DNA of 64,000 nucleotides from Apostichopus japonicus (Eukaryota > Echinodermata > Holothuroidea > Aspidochirotida > Stichopodidae), in NCBI RefSeq assembly GCF_037975245.1, contig NC_092573.1, positions 17,598,265-17,662,264 on the forward strand. The letters run 5' to 3'. Below the pieces are notes generated by a model, which searched no databases, was not told the origin of the DNA, and was given only the letters and a program-made list of their open reading frames with translations. The number at the start of each line of letters is the position of its first letter. The first letter of the stretch is position 1. Below are positions 39,601 to 52,720 of this stretch, piece by piece. A program made the translations under genes and the position numbers.

Positions 39601-41597
39601 GACACAATATGTGTACGATGGCTAAGATCTATAGTCACATTCATGTAGAAACAATGTGTGTACGATGGCTTAGATATAGTCACATTCATGTAGACACAAT
39701 ATGTGTACGATGGCTAAGATATATAGTCACATTCATGTAGACACAATATGTGTACGATGGCTAAGATATATAGTCACATTCATGTAGACACAATATGTGT
39801 ACGATGGCTTAGATATAGTCACATTCATGTAGACACAATATGTGTACGATGGCTAAAATATATAGTCACATTCATGTAGACACAATATGTGTAATATGGC
39901 TAAGATATATAGTCACATTCATGTAGACACAATATGTGTACGATGGCTAAGATGTATAGTCACATTCATGTAGACACAACATGTGTAATATGGCTAAGAT
40001 GTATAGTCACATTCATGTAGACACAATATGTGTACGATGGCTAAGATATATAGTCACATTCATGTAGACACAATATGTGTACGATGGCTAAGATATAGTC
40101 ACATTCATGTAGACACAATATGTGTACGATGGCTAAGATGTATAGTCACATTCATGTAGACACAATATGTGTACGATGGCTAAGATGTATAGTCACATTC
40201 ATGTAGACACAATATGTGTACGATGGCTAAGATGTATAGTCACATTCATGTAAACACAATATGTGTACGATGGCTAAGATGTATAGTCACATTCATGTAG
40301 ACACAATATGTGTACGATGGCTAAGATGTATAGTCACATTCATGTAGACACAATATGTGTAATATGGCTAAGATGTATAGTCACATTCATGTAGACACAA
40401 TATGTGTACGATGGCTAAGATGTATAGTCACATTCATGTAGACACAACATGTGTAATATGGCTAAGATATATAGTCACATTCATGTAGACACAATATGTG
40501 TACGATGGCTAAGATATATAGTCACATTCATGTAGACACAATATGTGTACGATGGCTAAGATGTATAGTCACATTCATGTAGACACAATATGTGTACGAT
40601 GGCCAAGATATATAGTCACATTCATGTAGACACAATATGTGTACGATGGCTAAGATGTATAGTCACATACATGTAGACACAATATGTGTAATATGGCTAA
40701 GATATATAGTCACATTCATGTAGACACAATATGTGTACGATGGCGAAGATGTATAGTCACATTCATGTAGACACAATATGTGTAATATGGCTAAGATATA
40801 TAGTCACATTCATGTAGACACAATATGTGTACGATGGCTAAGATGTATAGTCACATTCATGTAGACACAATGTGTGTACGATGGCTAAGATGTATAGTCA
40901 CATTCATGTAGACATAATATGTGTACGATGGCTAAGATGTATAGTCACATTCATGTAGACACAATATGTGTACGATGGCTAAGATGTACATTCACATTCA
41001 TGTAGACACAATATGTGTACGATGGCTAAGATGTATAGTCACATACATGTAGACACAATATGTGTAATATGGCTAAGATATATAGTCACATTCATGTAGA
41101 CACAATATGTGTACGATGGCGAAGATGTATAGTCACATTCATGTAGACACAATATGTGTAATATGGCTAAGATATATAGTCACATTCATGTAGACACAAT
41201 ATGTGTACGATGGCTAAGATGTATAGTCACATTCATGTAGACACAATGTGTGTACGATGGCTAAGATGTATAGTCACATTCATGTAGACATAATATGTGT
41301 ACGATGGCTAAGATGTATAGTCACATTCATGTAGACACAATATGTGTACGATGGCTAAGATGTACATTCACATTCATGTAGACACAATATGTGTACGATG
41401 GCTAAGATATATAGTCACATTCATGTAGACACAATATGTGTACGATGGCTAAGATATATAGTCACATTCATGTAGACACAATATGTGTACGATGGCTAAG
41501 ATATAGTCACATTCATGTAGACACAATATTTGTACGATGGCGAAGATATATAGTCACATTCATGTAGACACAATATGTGTACGATGGCTAAGATGTT
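36611..41597. repeat. 5 kb satellite array of 45/47-bp units, about 107 copies
   Basis: The unit is AGTCACATTCATGTAGACAC followed by AATATGTGTACGATGGCTAAG and then GATATA or GATGTATA/GATATATA, so unit length is 45 or 47 bp depending on one extra TA/TG. Each unit contains the inverted repeat ACACAATATGTGT (5-bp arms, 3-bp centre). Variants recur in blocks: GTGTAATATGG for GTGTACGATGG, GTAAACAC for GTAGACAC, GATGTACATTCAC for GATGTATAGTCAC. Frames are closed often, so it is non-coding. It begins in unique sequence at 36600 and ends at GATGTTATTATATT. Copy number is estimated from span divided by period. Confidence 0.97.
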
Positions 41598-44500
41598 ATT
41601 ATATTTTGAGTTCATGCATAGTATGCTTTTGACTACTTTAGTGTTGCTCTCATATCATGCTACCGAATTATAACAACTTTTGTGAGCCTCTCAAAGCGGC
41701 TTCATGACAGATACACTTTTTATCGATCCCCTTCCATAGGTTACTAAACTTCCATAAACGATCTACATTAAATAATGGTCATTGCGAGGATAAATCAGGT
41801 TTCGTGTGAAATTGTAGAAAGTTTTCCCAAATGCTCAGACTAGGATCGAATCAAACTCATTAGTTACTAACTCAGTAACCTTAATTGTGTATAAAAAGTA
41901 ACCAAATGACAAGACTGCATTACAGGTCATCTATTAGCTAATCTAATATGAAGTATAGCCTTTGAATTGTCAAATAGTTACGCATATATTTAATCGCTCC
42001 CTTCAGAACATTTTATCCCCCCCCCCCGAGACCCAGGTTATAACATGCTCCCCATCCCCGTAAGAAGAGTTTTGGAAACTGCTGGCAATTAAACATTTTC
42101 CTTGTATAGTTGTCCTTTAAAACTAGAATATCAATTGCGAGAGAATTCATTGATTATATCTGCTAACAAAAGACGGTAAAAATGAGTTGACTCGTGTCTT
42201 CTGACATGAATTGTCGTCGGATTCTTGAAAACTTGACAGTTACAGAAATTGTATGTTACAAATGACTAAATATTTCGAATCATATGAACATACTGTACAT
42301 ATATTAAATATTAGTTTCTGGCTCAGCATGTAACTTTCAAGTAAAAAGAGTGAGACAGAATTGTTTTCTTTCTTTGTAACAAACTGCATATATAGGCCTA
42401 CTAGGCTACTGCAATACCTTTGCAGGTAAATATATAAAGTTGTAGAGAGCCTGACGTTTCGATCCTGTAGCAGGTACTTTTTAGTCGAATGTTAACTGAC
42501 GTTTCTGCTTGGATCGAAACGTCAGGCCCTCTAAATCTTTGCGGTATTATACAAACTTTCAAATATAATTCCGATACACCTACCTTTAAACTACGAAATC
42601 CTGCATCTGGTGAATGATCCTACATTTGATGAATCAAAAACAGGGACCGTATCTCCTATATGTTTACGCTATCACCGAGTTGAATTTTTCACAACTTTTA
42701 CACTACACCTAACAAACCAGTAGATCACACCACACTTAACTGTGACTCAAAAACTACTCGTTAAACAGGATTCTAAGCAATGAATAGAACCACATGTTGT
42801 GTTGCCAGTCACTGTGCTAACATCGAAAGTTTAAATTGCCGGCTAACACATATTAACACTTCCAGCCAGCCGAATTTAAGTCCTTTTGTTGGACAGTAGG
42901 GAAACAAACTACTTAACGGTAGTGTTCTTCGATTGGGACTTGTTATTCAAAAGCTGCGTTTGCCAGGCAGACCATTGTTAGATGTTTGATGGATCCCATT
43001 GATGGAACGTTGCAACCAGGGATAAGGCCCGCCACAACAAATAAACCTGATAACCCACCGCAATTATATTTGATGTTACCTGCTGGGAGTGATTTTCCTC
43101 AGAAGAAGTTTGGAAAGCCACATATTTAGGAACAGTGCTGGTTTTGCGAACGACCTCAGAACGAAATGGAGAAGAAAAGAAGAAGTTATACATGCGCACG
43201 TATTGGTCGATGTAATTGTGAGAAAAAGATGGTGGAAGGTGGGATGGGGGAGGGGACTAGGTAAAATGAGGCGGGGGGGGGGGAGATGGGGGTAATGCTG
43301 AACCGGACGTGAACCTTTTCCGAATACACTAGTTTGAGCTCGACGCAACAGTTATCACTTCTGTTACATTAGTGAGTATAGGGTTCCAGGTAACCTGGAA
43401 GGCAAAGCAGAAGGTTCTGTTGTTTTTAAAGATAATTATTTATTTCAATAGCCATTGAAAGCGTGACTTCTATTGAAGCTGGCAATACAATGCCTCATTT
43501 TGGTGTCAGACGTAAGTTAATCTTTTAGAGAACACCGGTCCGTCCTCAGTGAAAACTTTCTTCCTTGCGGGGGGGGGGGACATACGGACATGGTACCTGT
43601 CCCGGCCGGTCTGTGACCTCTGACGTAACAGCAACGGCAACAACAAATGGGTTGGGACGCTGGCCTTTCTCTTCCGGGAATTGATGGGAACTTAGAAAAT
43701 GTGTAACCATTGTAGGTCACTACTCTGAAAAAAATGTGTTTACATTCGCGAACCATGCCCTACTGGCCTACTTTGTTGTACTTTTGCACTGGTGAACTGT
43801 GAAAGCGATTGTTTGGTCCGTACCTCTCTGGTCCTCAACGAAAGTGCTATTCAATTTATGATCGGATGATATCACTGGTTAAATATATCCCACTTAGGCG
43901 TATCAATATTTTATCCACAATAAAAAGGCACTATACACAGGCCTTACGAGACGGGGTACGTCAAACGAACGAGTGGGAAGTGGGGCAAGGGCCCGGCTTA
44001 ATTATTGTGCCCAGGAGATATGGTAACACGAATAATGTATTTCATAAAGTACTTAGAAGAAAAATAAAGAATTGTGACTTATTTCACTGCGACCGACCTG
44101 TCCCTCGACGCCAATGGCAATATAGATACAGGGAATGGTTTAGCTAGTATGTCATAACACATTGTTAGGCAAAAATGTTCAAGATGCTACGCAAATTTAA
44201 TATGTAGTTCCTTTAGTCACTTTTCGTTAAAAATCATAGAAATCATAACTATCTTACAAAAATAATCGCGACCACTAATTGCCAACTGTCGAATATGTTT
44301 TACTAGGCAGCCAAACTAAATAAATCGTTTAATTTCGCATCTTAGGTTTCATATCTTGTGAAACATATTTGACAGCATAATGAAAATTGATAAGAAATAT
44401 TATTACACAGAATTTGTGATTTCATACCTCAATAGTTACAAGGTAGATGGTGTATTAGTTTTTGTTTTACTTAAATTTTTTTCTCTACCACCGACAACGC

Positions 44501-44969
44501 TATAGGCCGTTGAAGTTAAACTTGATTCACCATAATATAATATCGAATTATTTCTAATTAAGTTATATACCATTAGCGCAAGGACGCTAACTCTGAGGAT
44601 CAACATTATCCCGACATTGTTACAAAAGCACAAAAGGGAAATAAGTAAGCAATACGTGATCCATTACTAGTCGGGATGATAGCCTACACCTCTACAAACA
44701 GAGGAGGTTTTACACTACTCTCTAGAAACCCCTCTCATACGTCGCACAAGTTTAGAACAGCCCGGGATAAAATACGCAAAGAGATTTTCTACACCGGTAT
44801 ACGGTCAAGTGAAATACGTGTTGGCGGACATATTTATTTTAGTGAAGTTCTATTTTATCTTAACATGTTACTAATAATGAACCATCGGACACTCAGGAAC
44901 AATCACTTATTCAGCTTCTCGCATGCTGCTGTTGTTAATGTTGGCACCCTATCACAAGAAGAAACACAG
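41598..44969. other. Intergenic, one hairpin, otherwise nothing supported
   Basis: Poly-C at 42017-42027 and poly-G at 43273-43283 and 43569-43579. A 112-codon frame at 43809-44147 is arginine-rich but has no recognised domain and no splice context, so it is not called. Confidence 0.5.
42443..42533. repeat. Long inverted repeat (foldback hairpin), probable repeat-element fragment
   Basis: TAGAGAGCCTGACGTTTCG plus ATCC (42443-42465) pairs with its complement at 42511-42533 at 22 of 23 positions around a 45-base loop. The phrase GCCTGACGTTTCGATCC is, from memory, common in dispersed repeats of marine invertebrates. Confidence 0.7.
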
Positions 44970-45182
44970 AGCTTTTATTATTATTTTATTATTATTATTT
45001 TTATGTATTTGATAGAGCGCTCTACAAAAGATCACAACGCTTGACAGAAACAAATATAAACTACACAATAAACACAAACACCAATCATAAACACAAGCAA
45101 AAAATACACACATTACTGCACAGTAAATAAATATGTTTTCATGAAACCTTTGAAGACCGAGACGGAAACCGCCACACGAATA
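44970..45182 (-). repeat. SINE/LINE 3'-end-like repeat with (TAA)n tail
   Basis: Read on the minus strand the copy ends with GTAGAGCGCTCTATCAAATAC and then ATAAAAATAATAATAATAA (plus-strand 44970-45010). The combination of an AGCGCTCTA-type end and a TAA microsatellite tail is typical of SINEs that borrow a LINE 3' end. Upstream, GTGTGGCGGTTTCCGTCTCG (around 45160-45180) may be the start of the copy. No target duplication found. Confidence 0.45.
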
Positions 45183-45867
45183 CATGGTTCAAGAGACGGG
45201 AACCAATAACTTTTATGTAGGTATCAAAGCCTTACATAGCACCAGGCCCGTAGCAAAGCCGGACCACATGGGAGGGATGATGACCCCGGGTAAACCACTG
45301 TGCCCCTCATCTGGGCCACATCAGAAGTCCAAAAAAAAAAAAAATGTTGGTATCATCCACCTTAAAAGAGAAAAAAAGAGAGAAAAAAAAGAACTTAACT
45401 AAGTTCGCCACTCGGAAAGAGAAATGTGCTTCAGTTGACAGTTCATAATATCAGGTTGAGAGAGAGGAAGGACAAGAGAGGGGCCAGCGTCTTGTCTCGA
45501 AAGTGAATTTATATGAAGAATAACGTTTTCCTGATCATTTGCTCTAAGTATTTTCGGGTACTGAGTTAGTGTTTTTTTCTATATACTTATTGAAATGCTT
45601 ACTTGTCATTTTCATATTCAGGTATATCTTTTTGAATACTAAATAGATAATTTAATCCCTTTAATATTTCGATCTTTTATTTGCGATGCCAAGTCTTACG
45701 GTATGGCTATCTGTCACGGAATTACAAAGTCCGTGGTAATTATACAAGAAACTGCCACGAATGGCGCCCAAGAGTCTAAACTTTAAAGGAAGTCGAAATT
45801 ACATCGATGCTACCACGTCCATGTGTTTTCCCGACAAACGAGTATAGTATAGCGTTCACTAAAAAAC
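45183..45867 (+). promoter_or_regulatory. Upstream region of UTP15, includes hAT-like remnant
   Basis: CAGGCCCGTAGCAAAGCCGG at about 45244 resembles a hAT terminus without a partner. The segment next to the start codon contains no TATA box I can defend; the promoter and 5' UTR of UTP15 should lie here. Confidence 0.3.
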
Positions 45868-48800
45868 ATGGGAGAATTCAAGCGGACAGTTGTCCGCGAA
45901 CTTCCGGAAAGAAAGGGAGAAATTTCTCCGGAATCTCAATTTTGGAATAGCTACGAGGTTTGACATTCAATTTAATAAAGTATTGTCCGTCTTCTTTGGT
46001 AAAGGGGCTTGGAGTCTTAACTTTCTCTCTGCATAATGTTACTTGTCGTACAGCTGACCAATTGTTACTGTGTGTAACAGTTTTGCGAAATGTGCATTTT
46101 GAAAGCGTGCCATAAGATAGACACAACTGGTAATATGGTATTCACATATTAACGCATATACACCTTTGTAGAAAACGAAGAGAGATTGTGTGTGTTTATG
46201 ATGAGGGGTATTTATGTTGACCTAGGCTAGTGCAAGAAACTTTATTTGGATCCAGCATTGGTAACTCGTTGAAGTTGAGTCTGTGGGCAATAGCAGAATT
46301 TGTCCTGCCTAGCTTTACTATGTGGGATATTATGATATCCTTCAATATTTTGAGTGATGTTTGACCATCTAGGGAGTTGAAATAAAATCTTTTAACTCAT
46401 CCTCAGCATTCAAGCAAGTGTTTACTAGTGTTATCGTGGAGTAGATAAAGGCATCACTGGCACTAATAACAATGAATCCAAAGCATTTCATACGTAGTAA
46501 GTGAATAAGTCTTGCCCAGCTACAGTATGGTTGGTTTTGATCCTGGAGAAATCTGTGGTTTTCACACCACAATGGACCTTGAATTGGTAAACAAACATAA
46601 ATTACAAACTGAATGAACACTGTCCATGTGTAAGCTAGTCATTTGATGTGTAAGCAGCATAAACCATCCTTTACCAAATACACATTAAGTTCCGTAGCAT
46701 TGCAGATTAACTACCTTTCTTGCCAAATATGTGTGTAAAATGCAGTTATGTGCTTCATTTTCCTTTATTTTTCTTTACAGTTTCCTGTGACAATTAAAGA
46801 GTTTGATTCTATATCCCACTTGGACTTTTCACCAATTGAACCTCACCAAGTTGCTGTAACAACCTCGAATAAGGTTAGAAAATAATAAGAAAGTATTTAT
46901 AAGTGGCAAAGGCAAAGAAGAAATCCTATATTTTATGTAATAGGATTTCAACAGTGTCTATCAGTAGGCATGGATATTTTATGATGCAGGACATTTAAGC
47001 CATTTTGCAAGGTTTTTGTAATAATATATAAAATTACAATTTTTCTGGTAATCATGTCTCTCATTAATTTTGTCTCTCATTAATTTTGTATGGCATGTTT
47101 TCAGATTCGATTATTTAATCCGATCAACAACCAAGTAGACAGGACATTTTCACGTTTCAAAGACAGAGCATACTGTGGCAGCTTTCGTCATGATGGCAGG
47201 CTCATGGTTGCTGGTGGTGAAGAACCAGTTGTAAAATTGTTGGATGTCTCTGGAAGGGCTATCCTTAGATTTTTTTCTGGCCATAAAAGGTAATTATTTA
47301 TTTCAGTGTAATTATGACATATCCATTAAAAGATGTTAAACACATTGTGTAAGAATAATGAGTCATCAATTATGCAGTAAGTGCAACTTAGCAACATGTA
47401 CACACACTTGATACCAGGAGAATAATACTTTCATGATATCATCTCTAGGCCTACAGTTAGTTTGATAGAAGATGTACCTGGGACAACCTAATTTTATCTA
47501 CATGACCGTGTATGGAAGTAGGAGGTATTCCTTTGTTGGGTGGCTGGGGGAAGGTGGGGGTGGGGGTGGTGAGAGGAAGACACAAAGACACTGTTATTGG
47601 CTAAAGGACCACTGAGGCCGAGAGCCGTGTTGTGAGGGAGGGGTTAGCTGTGGAAGCTGCATTGTGTTCAACCCTTATTATGTGTTCAATTTTGACGGTC
47701 TAAACATTCTTTTTGTTTTGGTATTACTGTGTAGTAAATCATGACAAATCATGACAACCTCGACGATATACTTTTGTTGTCAACATTTTGACCGTTTCGC
47801 AGAAATTGAGCAAACGAAAAAAAAAAAAAAATCAGGGAAGAGGTTAATGTTTGCACAAGAAACACACCATTAACTTGAGTAAAATATCATCAGGTGCAAT
47901 GAACATAACACCAAAGTTAATGTTAGAAGTGGAAAGCAAAGCAGCTATCTGTTTTCAGTTTGTAATTTAGTCTGTTATACTTATTGTCTTTCCACAGACC
48001 AGTACATCTCAGTAAATTTACCGTGGATGGACTCAAAGTTTTCTCAGGTGACGATGATAGCTGCGTCCGGTGCTTTGATATAAGCAGTGGGGATAAAGTT
48101 AATATCTTTGAGGAGCATAAGGACTACATAAGATGTGGTGATGCTAACAAAGCCAGCAGAGATATCATTTTGACAGGTACTATGTCCAGTCTATTTTACA
48201 AAAGAAAATATTACCTATAAATATTACTCATTTGAACACATTTGAACACATCTTTAGTATGGATAATCTCAACTCCTGCTGGTCTCATCCTGCCAGAGAC
48301 AACAAGAATATGTGCTCTTTTAGATTCAGCAGGTTTTGAGAGCAACCTTCATACGGGTTTAATATTACCTTGACTTTTGTGTTGCATCTATGTTAATGGA
48401 AGGATTGGAATTTTGTACCGTTCTCCTTCTTTCTGCTTGTTGTCGACAATTTGTATTTACTCCTCATATTTTAGGGTCATATGACCACACGGCCAGACTG
48501 TTTGATCTTCGAACCAGTACCAGCATCATGAGCGTAAATCATGGCAAACCAGTGGAAAGCGCCCTCTTTATGCCATCAGGAAATATATTCCTCACTGCAG
48601 GTATGACAATGCAAAAGAGTTACTAATCAGTACTTAGCTTGTGAGGCTCAGCAAACAAAAAGTAAAAAGAAGAAGAAAATACACATTTGGGGCTGCCAAC
48701 CAAATTTTCTATGGATATAAGAACATCATAGGTATTTTGGGATACAAAACCTCCTAATTGTCAAACAGGCAAGCATTATGAGAAAGAAAACATCTATAAC

Positions 48801-51800
48801 ACTGCTTCTGTATTGAGAGTCAATTATTACTGTAAAACATTTGACCAAAGTAGAAGTTATAATGTGCTGCAGATTAACCATTGGCAAGCCTTAGAAATAC
48901 CAGTGGATGTTCACTTTTCGGTAAGCCAGGATTGTCAGCTGGATGTAGAATATGTTCCAGTTTAAAATTTGGGGGCATTTAAGGTCATATTATGCATTCC
49001 GTTATAAGTATACACAAGAAGATATAGTTTTCAGTTGAAAGGTGCAGCACTTTTAATATTGGATACCATTGTTATATTTAAATGGTTTGATTATGTAATA
49101 AGATGTTCTCTTTGTACTTCTTATATTTGTTAAGCAGCTTCCCACATCAAGGGGGTGGGGGGCTGGTTGGTGCTGTTGGGAGTAAAGGTTAACCAGAGGG
49201 AAAGGGATGTTGATAGTTTACTAATGTGGTTTCTCCATTGGAATTTCTAGAGTTGCAAATAAGTTGTAAACCACTTTATTCTATTTTCAAGATCCACTTT
49301 AAATATTCTCAGAATTTGTGTTGTTTCAGGTGGGAATTATGTCAAAGTTTGGGATGCTCTAGCCGGTGGCAAGCTACTTACGACGTTTGGCAACAGTCAC
49401 AAGACGATAACGTCTCTCTGGTTCCAAGAAAGCCGTGGACGGTTGCTGACTGGTTCTTTAGATATGTGAGTTTATAAAGAGAAATGGTCCTCTTTTTAAC
49501 TGAGTGTGATTTGTCTTTGGAACTAGTCACAGTTGATGGTTTAAAGTAATCCTACTGCATGTTCATATCAATGTAAAATAGTCCTACTGAATGTTCATAT
49601 CAATGCAGTGTAATTTTGCTGTAAAGTAATCCTACTGTATGTTCATATCAACGTAAAATAATCCTACAGTGTATGTTCATATCGATGCAGTATGCTTTTG
49701 CTGTGTTTTATTCTGTTACAACACAGGTAGAACTTTACAATGCAAGGTCTCTCCACTGTATAATAAGAAATGAGCTTGCGGTGGCTTTTAACTCCAGCAA
49801 TAGTTTTTCAAGTGCCGAGGTCCTTCCAAAAGAAATGTCTGAACTATAGGTCTCTTCTACTTGGGTATAAATATGTTTATCTATCTGTAATTTTACCAAT
49901 AAACATGTTTCCACTTTATTTTTTGTTTTCACCAGGCATGTTAAAGTCTACGATGCTGCAACATATGGACTCCTTGCTAGCATGGATTATCCCGCTCCAG
50001 TTTTGTCTGTAGCTGTGTCCGTAAGAGTCATTTCATTTCATTTCCCTCCCCTACCCACTCAAAGAAACAAATGAACCATGTCCACTCCTGGCTTCAGATT
50101 TAATAAACTCATTTAAGATTGTTAGGCAGTTAAAGTTTCATAGATTTACATTTATCTTCTGATAAGTTTCATTGATCTGTTTTTTTTTGTGCCCACTTCC
50201 TGTCCATCCAGCCTGTTTCTGATTTATTAGTGGTTGGGATGTCGACTGGTCTCCTCTCCATCAAACACAAGAAGAAAGATGGAACCCCTCAAACAGAGGC
50301 GGAGAAGCAGAAGAAACAGAGGGAGAAGCGTCTTGCACTGAGATACTTCAACAAAGGAAACATGTACATTCCACAAGAGGTTAGACGTCTGGCAAACAGT
50401 GAATTGTTTATTCCCTTATAACGTCAGTGTCACTTCCAATACCCTTCAGCCACCTCCCTTCAACCTCACCCATCCCTCACTGTGTAAAATGTCAGACATT
50501 GTTATAGAGTTGACCCTTGGGACACTTTTCCTGAACCGTCTCTGCAGATGGATATTCTTTCAATTGCAGCACTATTATACCCAAGAGAGGAGGTGTACAC
50601 AGTTTGAATGCCAAGTTACATACAGATTGAAGACTTTCAGTGGATTGGGAAGCAATGATTCAAATTGATATTTAGTGCCTAGATGGCAGAAGGTACATTT
50701 GAACAAAAATGATAAAATGTGGGAGTAGTTCATGATACGCCACCACACTTGTACAAATCCACTCTGCATGAGGTACAGTGTAAGAAATGTATCTCCCAAG
50801 AAATTCATAATCTTGTGTAATAGATATAATGTTTAAACTTATACATTTTGATATCATTTTAATTTGTTTACTCATTGCAGTGTTGTATCTGTAAATATGT
50901 TTTTTCCCCCTCTGCTCGTTCCAGGGTGATACTCTGGTTCCACTGAAACAAAGAGAAGATCTGGCCAGATATGACCGACTCCTGAAACGGTTCAAACATT
51001 CAAAGGCTCTTGATGATGCATTCAAAGTAAGTCTTCCTCAAAGTAAAGGGACATTTGTGGAAAGATAGTAGGTTGGGGGGGGGGGGGGGTCGGTGAGAAG
51101 TTAGGTGAAACATGAGTTAATGCATATGCATAAGTAGGAACTGTGTTGGTCTTTGACCAATGACCACATCTATCTGCTTCCCCACCAGCTGGATGGAAGT
51201 CTAAAGGTGAAAATGCAAGGTTTACACCTCTGAATTGTCATCAAACTTCAGCGAATATCTTTTTTGCATCTTCACTGCAGTGATGACATTCATGTCAAAC
51301 ATGAGGGAAACATTATGTGAGGGTAAATTACTCTTTGTTACTAACTAATTGACTAATTTTTTTATTTACAATCTATTCTGCATATATCATCTCTGGTTCA
51401 CAGATCTCTGTTCGCCGAAAGACACCCTACGTGACATTTAGCGTGATACAGGAGCTAAGTAGAAGAAACACGTTGAAGGCATCACTTTCTGGACGAGATG
51501 AAAAATGGCTCTGTGCGATGTTGGCCTTCCTGAAGAAACACATTTCGAATCCAAACTATGTATCCGTTGTGATAGAAGTAACTGATATCATCCTAGGTGA
51601 GACCCTTAGATCTTTGACACTGCTACTCCTGACACTTTCACACTGGGGCTTGTATAGCCTGCAGAACAAGTGGCTTCAAATTAATGTCATTTGAATGTAT
51701 ATAATATTAAATACATGGTACCTGTATGTATTCCATTACAACTTTGTCACAGCTACCGTAAACTCTGGGCATTTAAAAAAAATTCATAATGCCATGGGGA

Positions 51801-52720
51801 CATTCTCGAAAGAAAGAAACGAGATGACATGGCACACCAAAGCACTGACATAGAAAATGAGGCAGGGTCTCTGGTCCAGGGGAAAAAAATCTTCATTTTT
51901 TCCTGAAGTATAAATGAGAATAAATAATAACCTTGGGTCTCAGTGCTGCATCTCACCCCCTCGTTTGGTCTGCTGCAGAGCTACCCAGTTTAATATGCTA
52001 TATTGAAAGGTGATCAATATTAGCAATTTAGCATCGAATATGTTAGAAAGCCTTATAACGGTCACCCATGTTCGGATTATAAGAGGTAGTTCATTGCCAC
52101 ACTCGAAAGAATGTTTCCAGTAATACTGGGACATTTGAAGGATCCGAACCAGAAGAACAGTACCTCTGCCAGCTTTGAGCAATGTTGACAGTGTCAAACT
52201 TCACGGCCAATATTGGATGACGATATATGCTGTCACAGTCGCAAAAAAGAAAAAGTGGAAACACCACTGGCGTTGAAAGTTTGTCCTTTAAGTACCCTTT
52301 AAAAAGTTTTTGGTACATTGAAAATATATGTGCTAAATTATTGCAGCAGAAATATCAAGATATGGAAGTGGATGTAAGTAACCATTTCATGAAACAAACA
52401 GTTTGCAAATAATGAACTTCGTGTTAACTACAGCTTTTATTAATTTTACCTCTTTTCTTTACCCAGAAATATACGAGTCGGTGGTCAGCTCCTCTGAACC
52501 AGTAAAGAAAAGCTTAACAAACCTGAGAGCTGTCATTGATAAAGAACTTAATTACCACCAAAGCCTAGAGGAGATCCAAGGGATGTTAGACGTTCTGCTA
52601 ATAGCATCCAATGCAGACCTAGACTCCAACCCTGACTTGAAAATACCAGAAACGACTGACATATTCAAAAACCAGACGGCTGGAACGAGTAATTCCATGG
52701 AGGTTACAGAAAAGAGATGA
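45868..52720 (+). CDS. UTP15: UTP15, U3 snoRNA-associated WD40 protein of the SSU processome, 11 exons
   Basis: Complete gene; coding exons 45868-45957, 46781-46873, 47105-47289, 47998-48176, 48475-48600, 49330-49465, 49936-50020, 50212-50379, 50925-51026, 51404-51596 and 52467-52720. All introns are GT-AG and phases agree, giving 536 residues (the human protein has about 518). Residues about 35-345 are a WD40 propeller: [95 protein letters not shown] lysine-rich linker (about 315-340) precedes the helical UTP15 C-terminal domain (about 385-530). UTP15 belongs to the t-UTP/UtpA subcomplex that binds nascent pre-rRNA in the nucleolus for 18S processing and aids Pol I transcription. The start ATG has a good context (AACATGG), and the product's first residues match the family N-terminus in spacing (QFWNSYE before the propeller). 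Introns hold a 75-bp duplication (49544-49702) and a 15-base G run (51075-51089). Confidence 0.95.
49544..49702. repeat. Short tandem repeat in UTP15 intron 6
   Basis: Four copies of a motif TAATCCTACTG then ATGTTCATATCAATG, spaced about 35-40 bp and arranged as two copies of a roughly 75-bp pair. Confidence 0.8.

Noticed and set aside
43809-44147. 112-codon arginine-rich frame
   Set aside because: No domain, homologue or splice context recognised; expected by chance in this length of DNA.
44676-45044. 122-codon frame
   Set aside because: Its end runs through the (TTA)n tail of a SINE-like repeat and the rest has no coding character.
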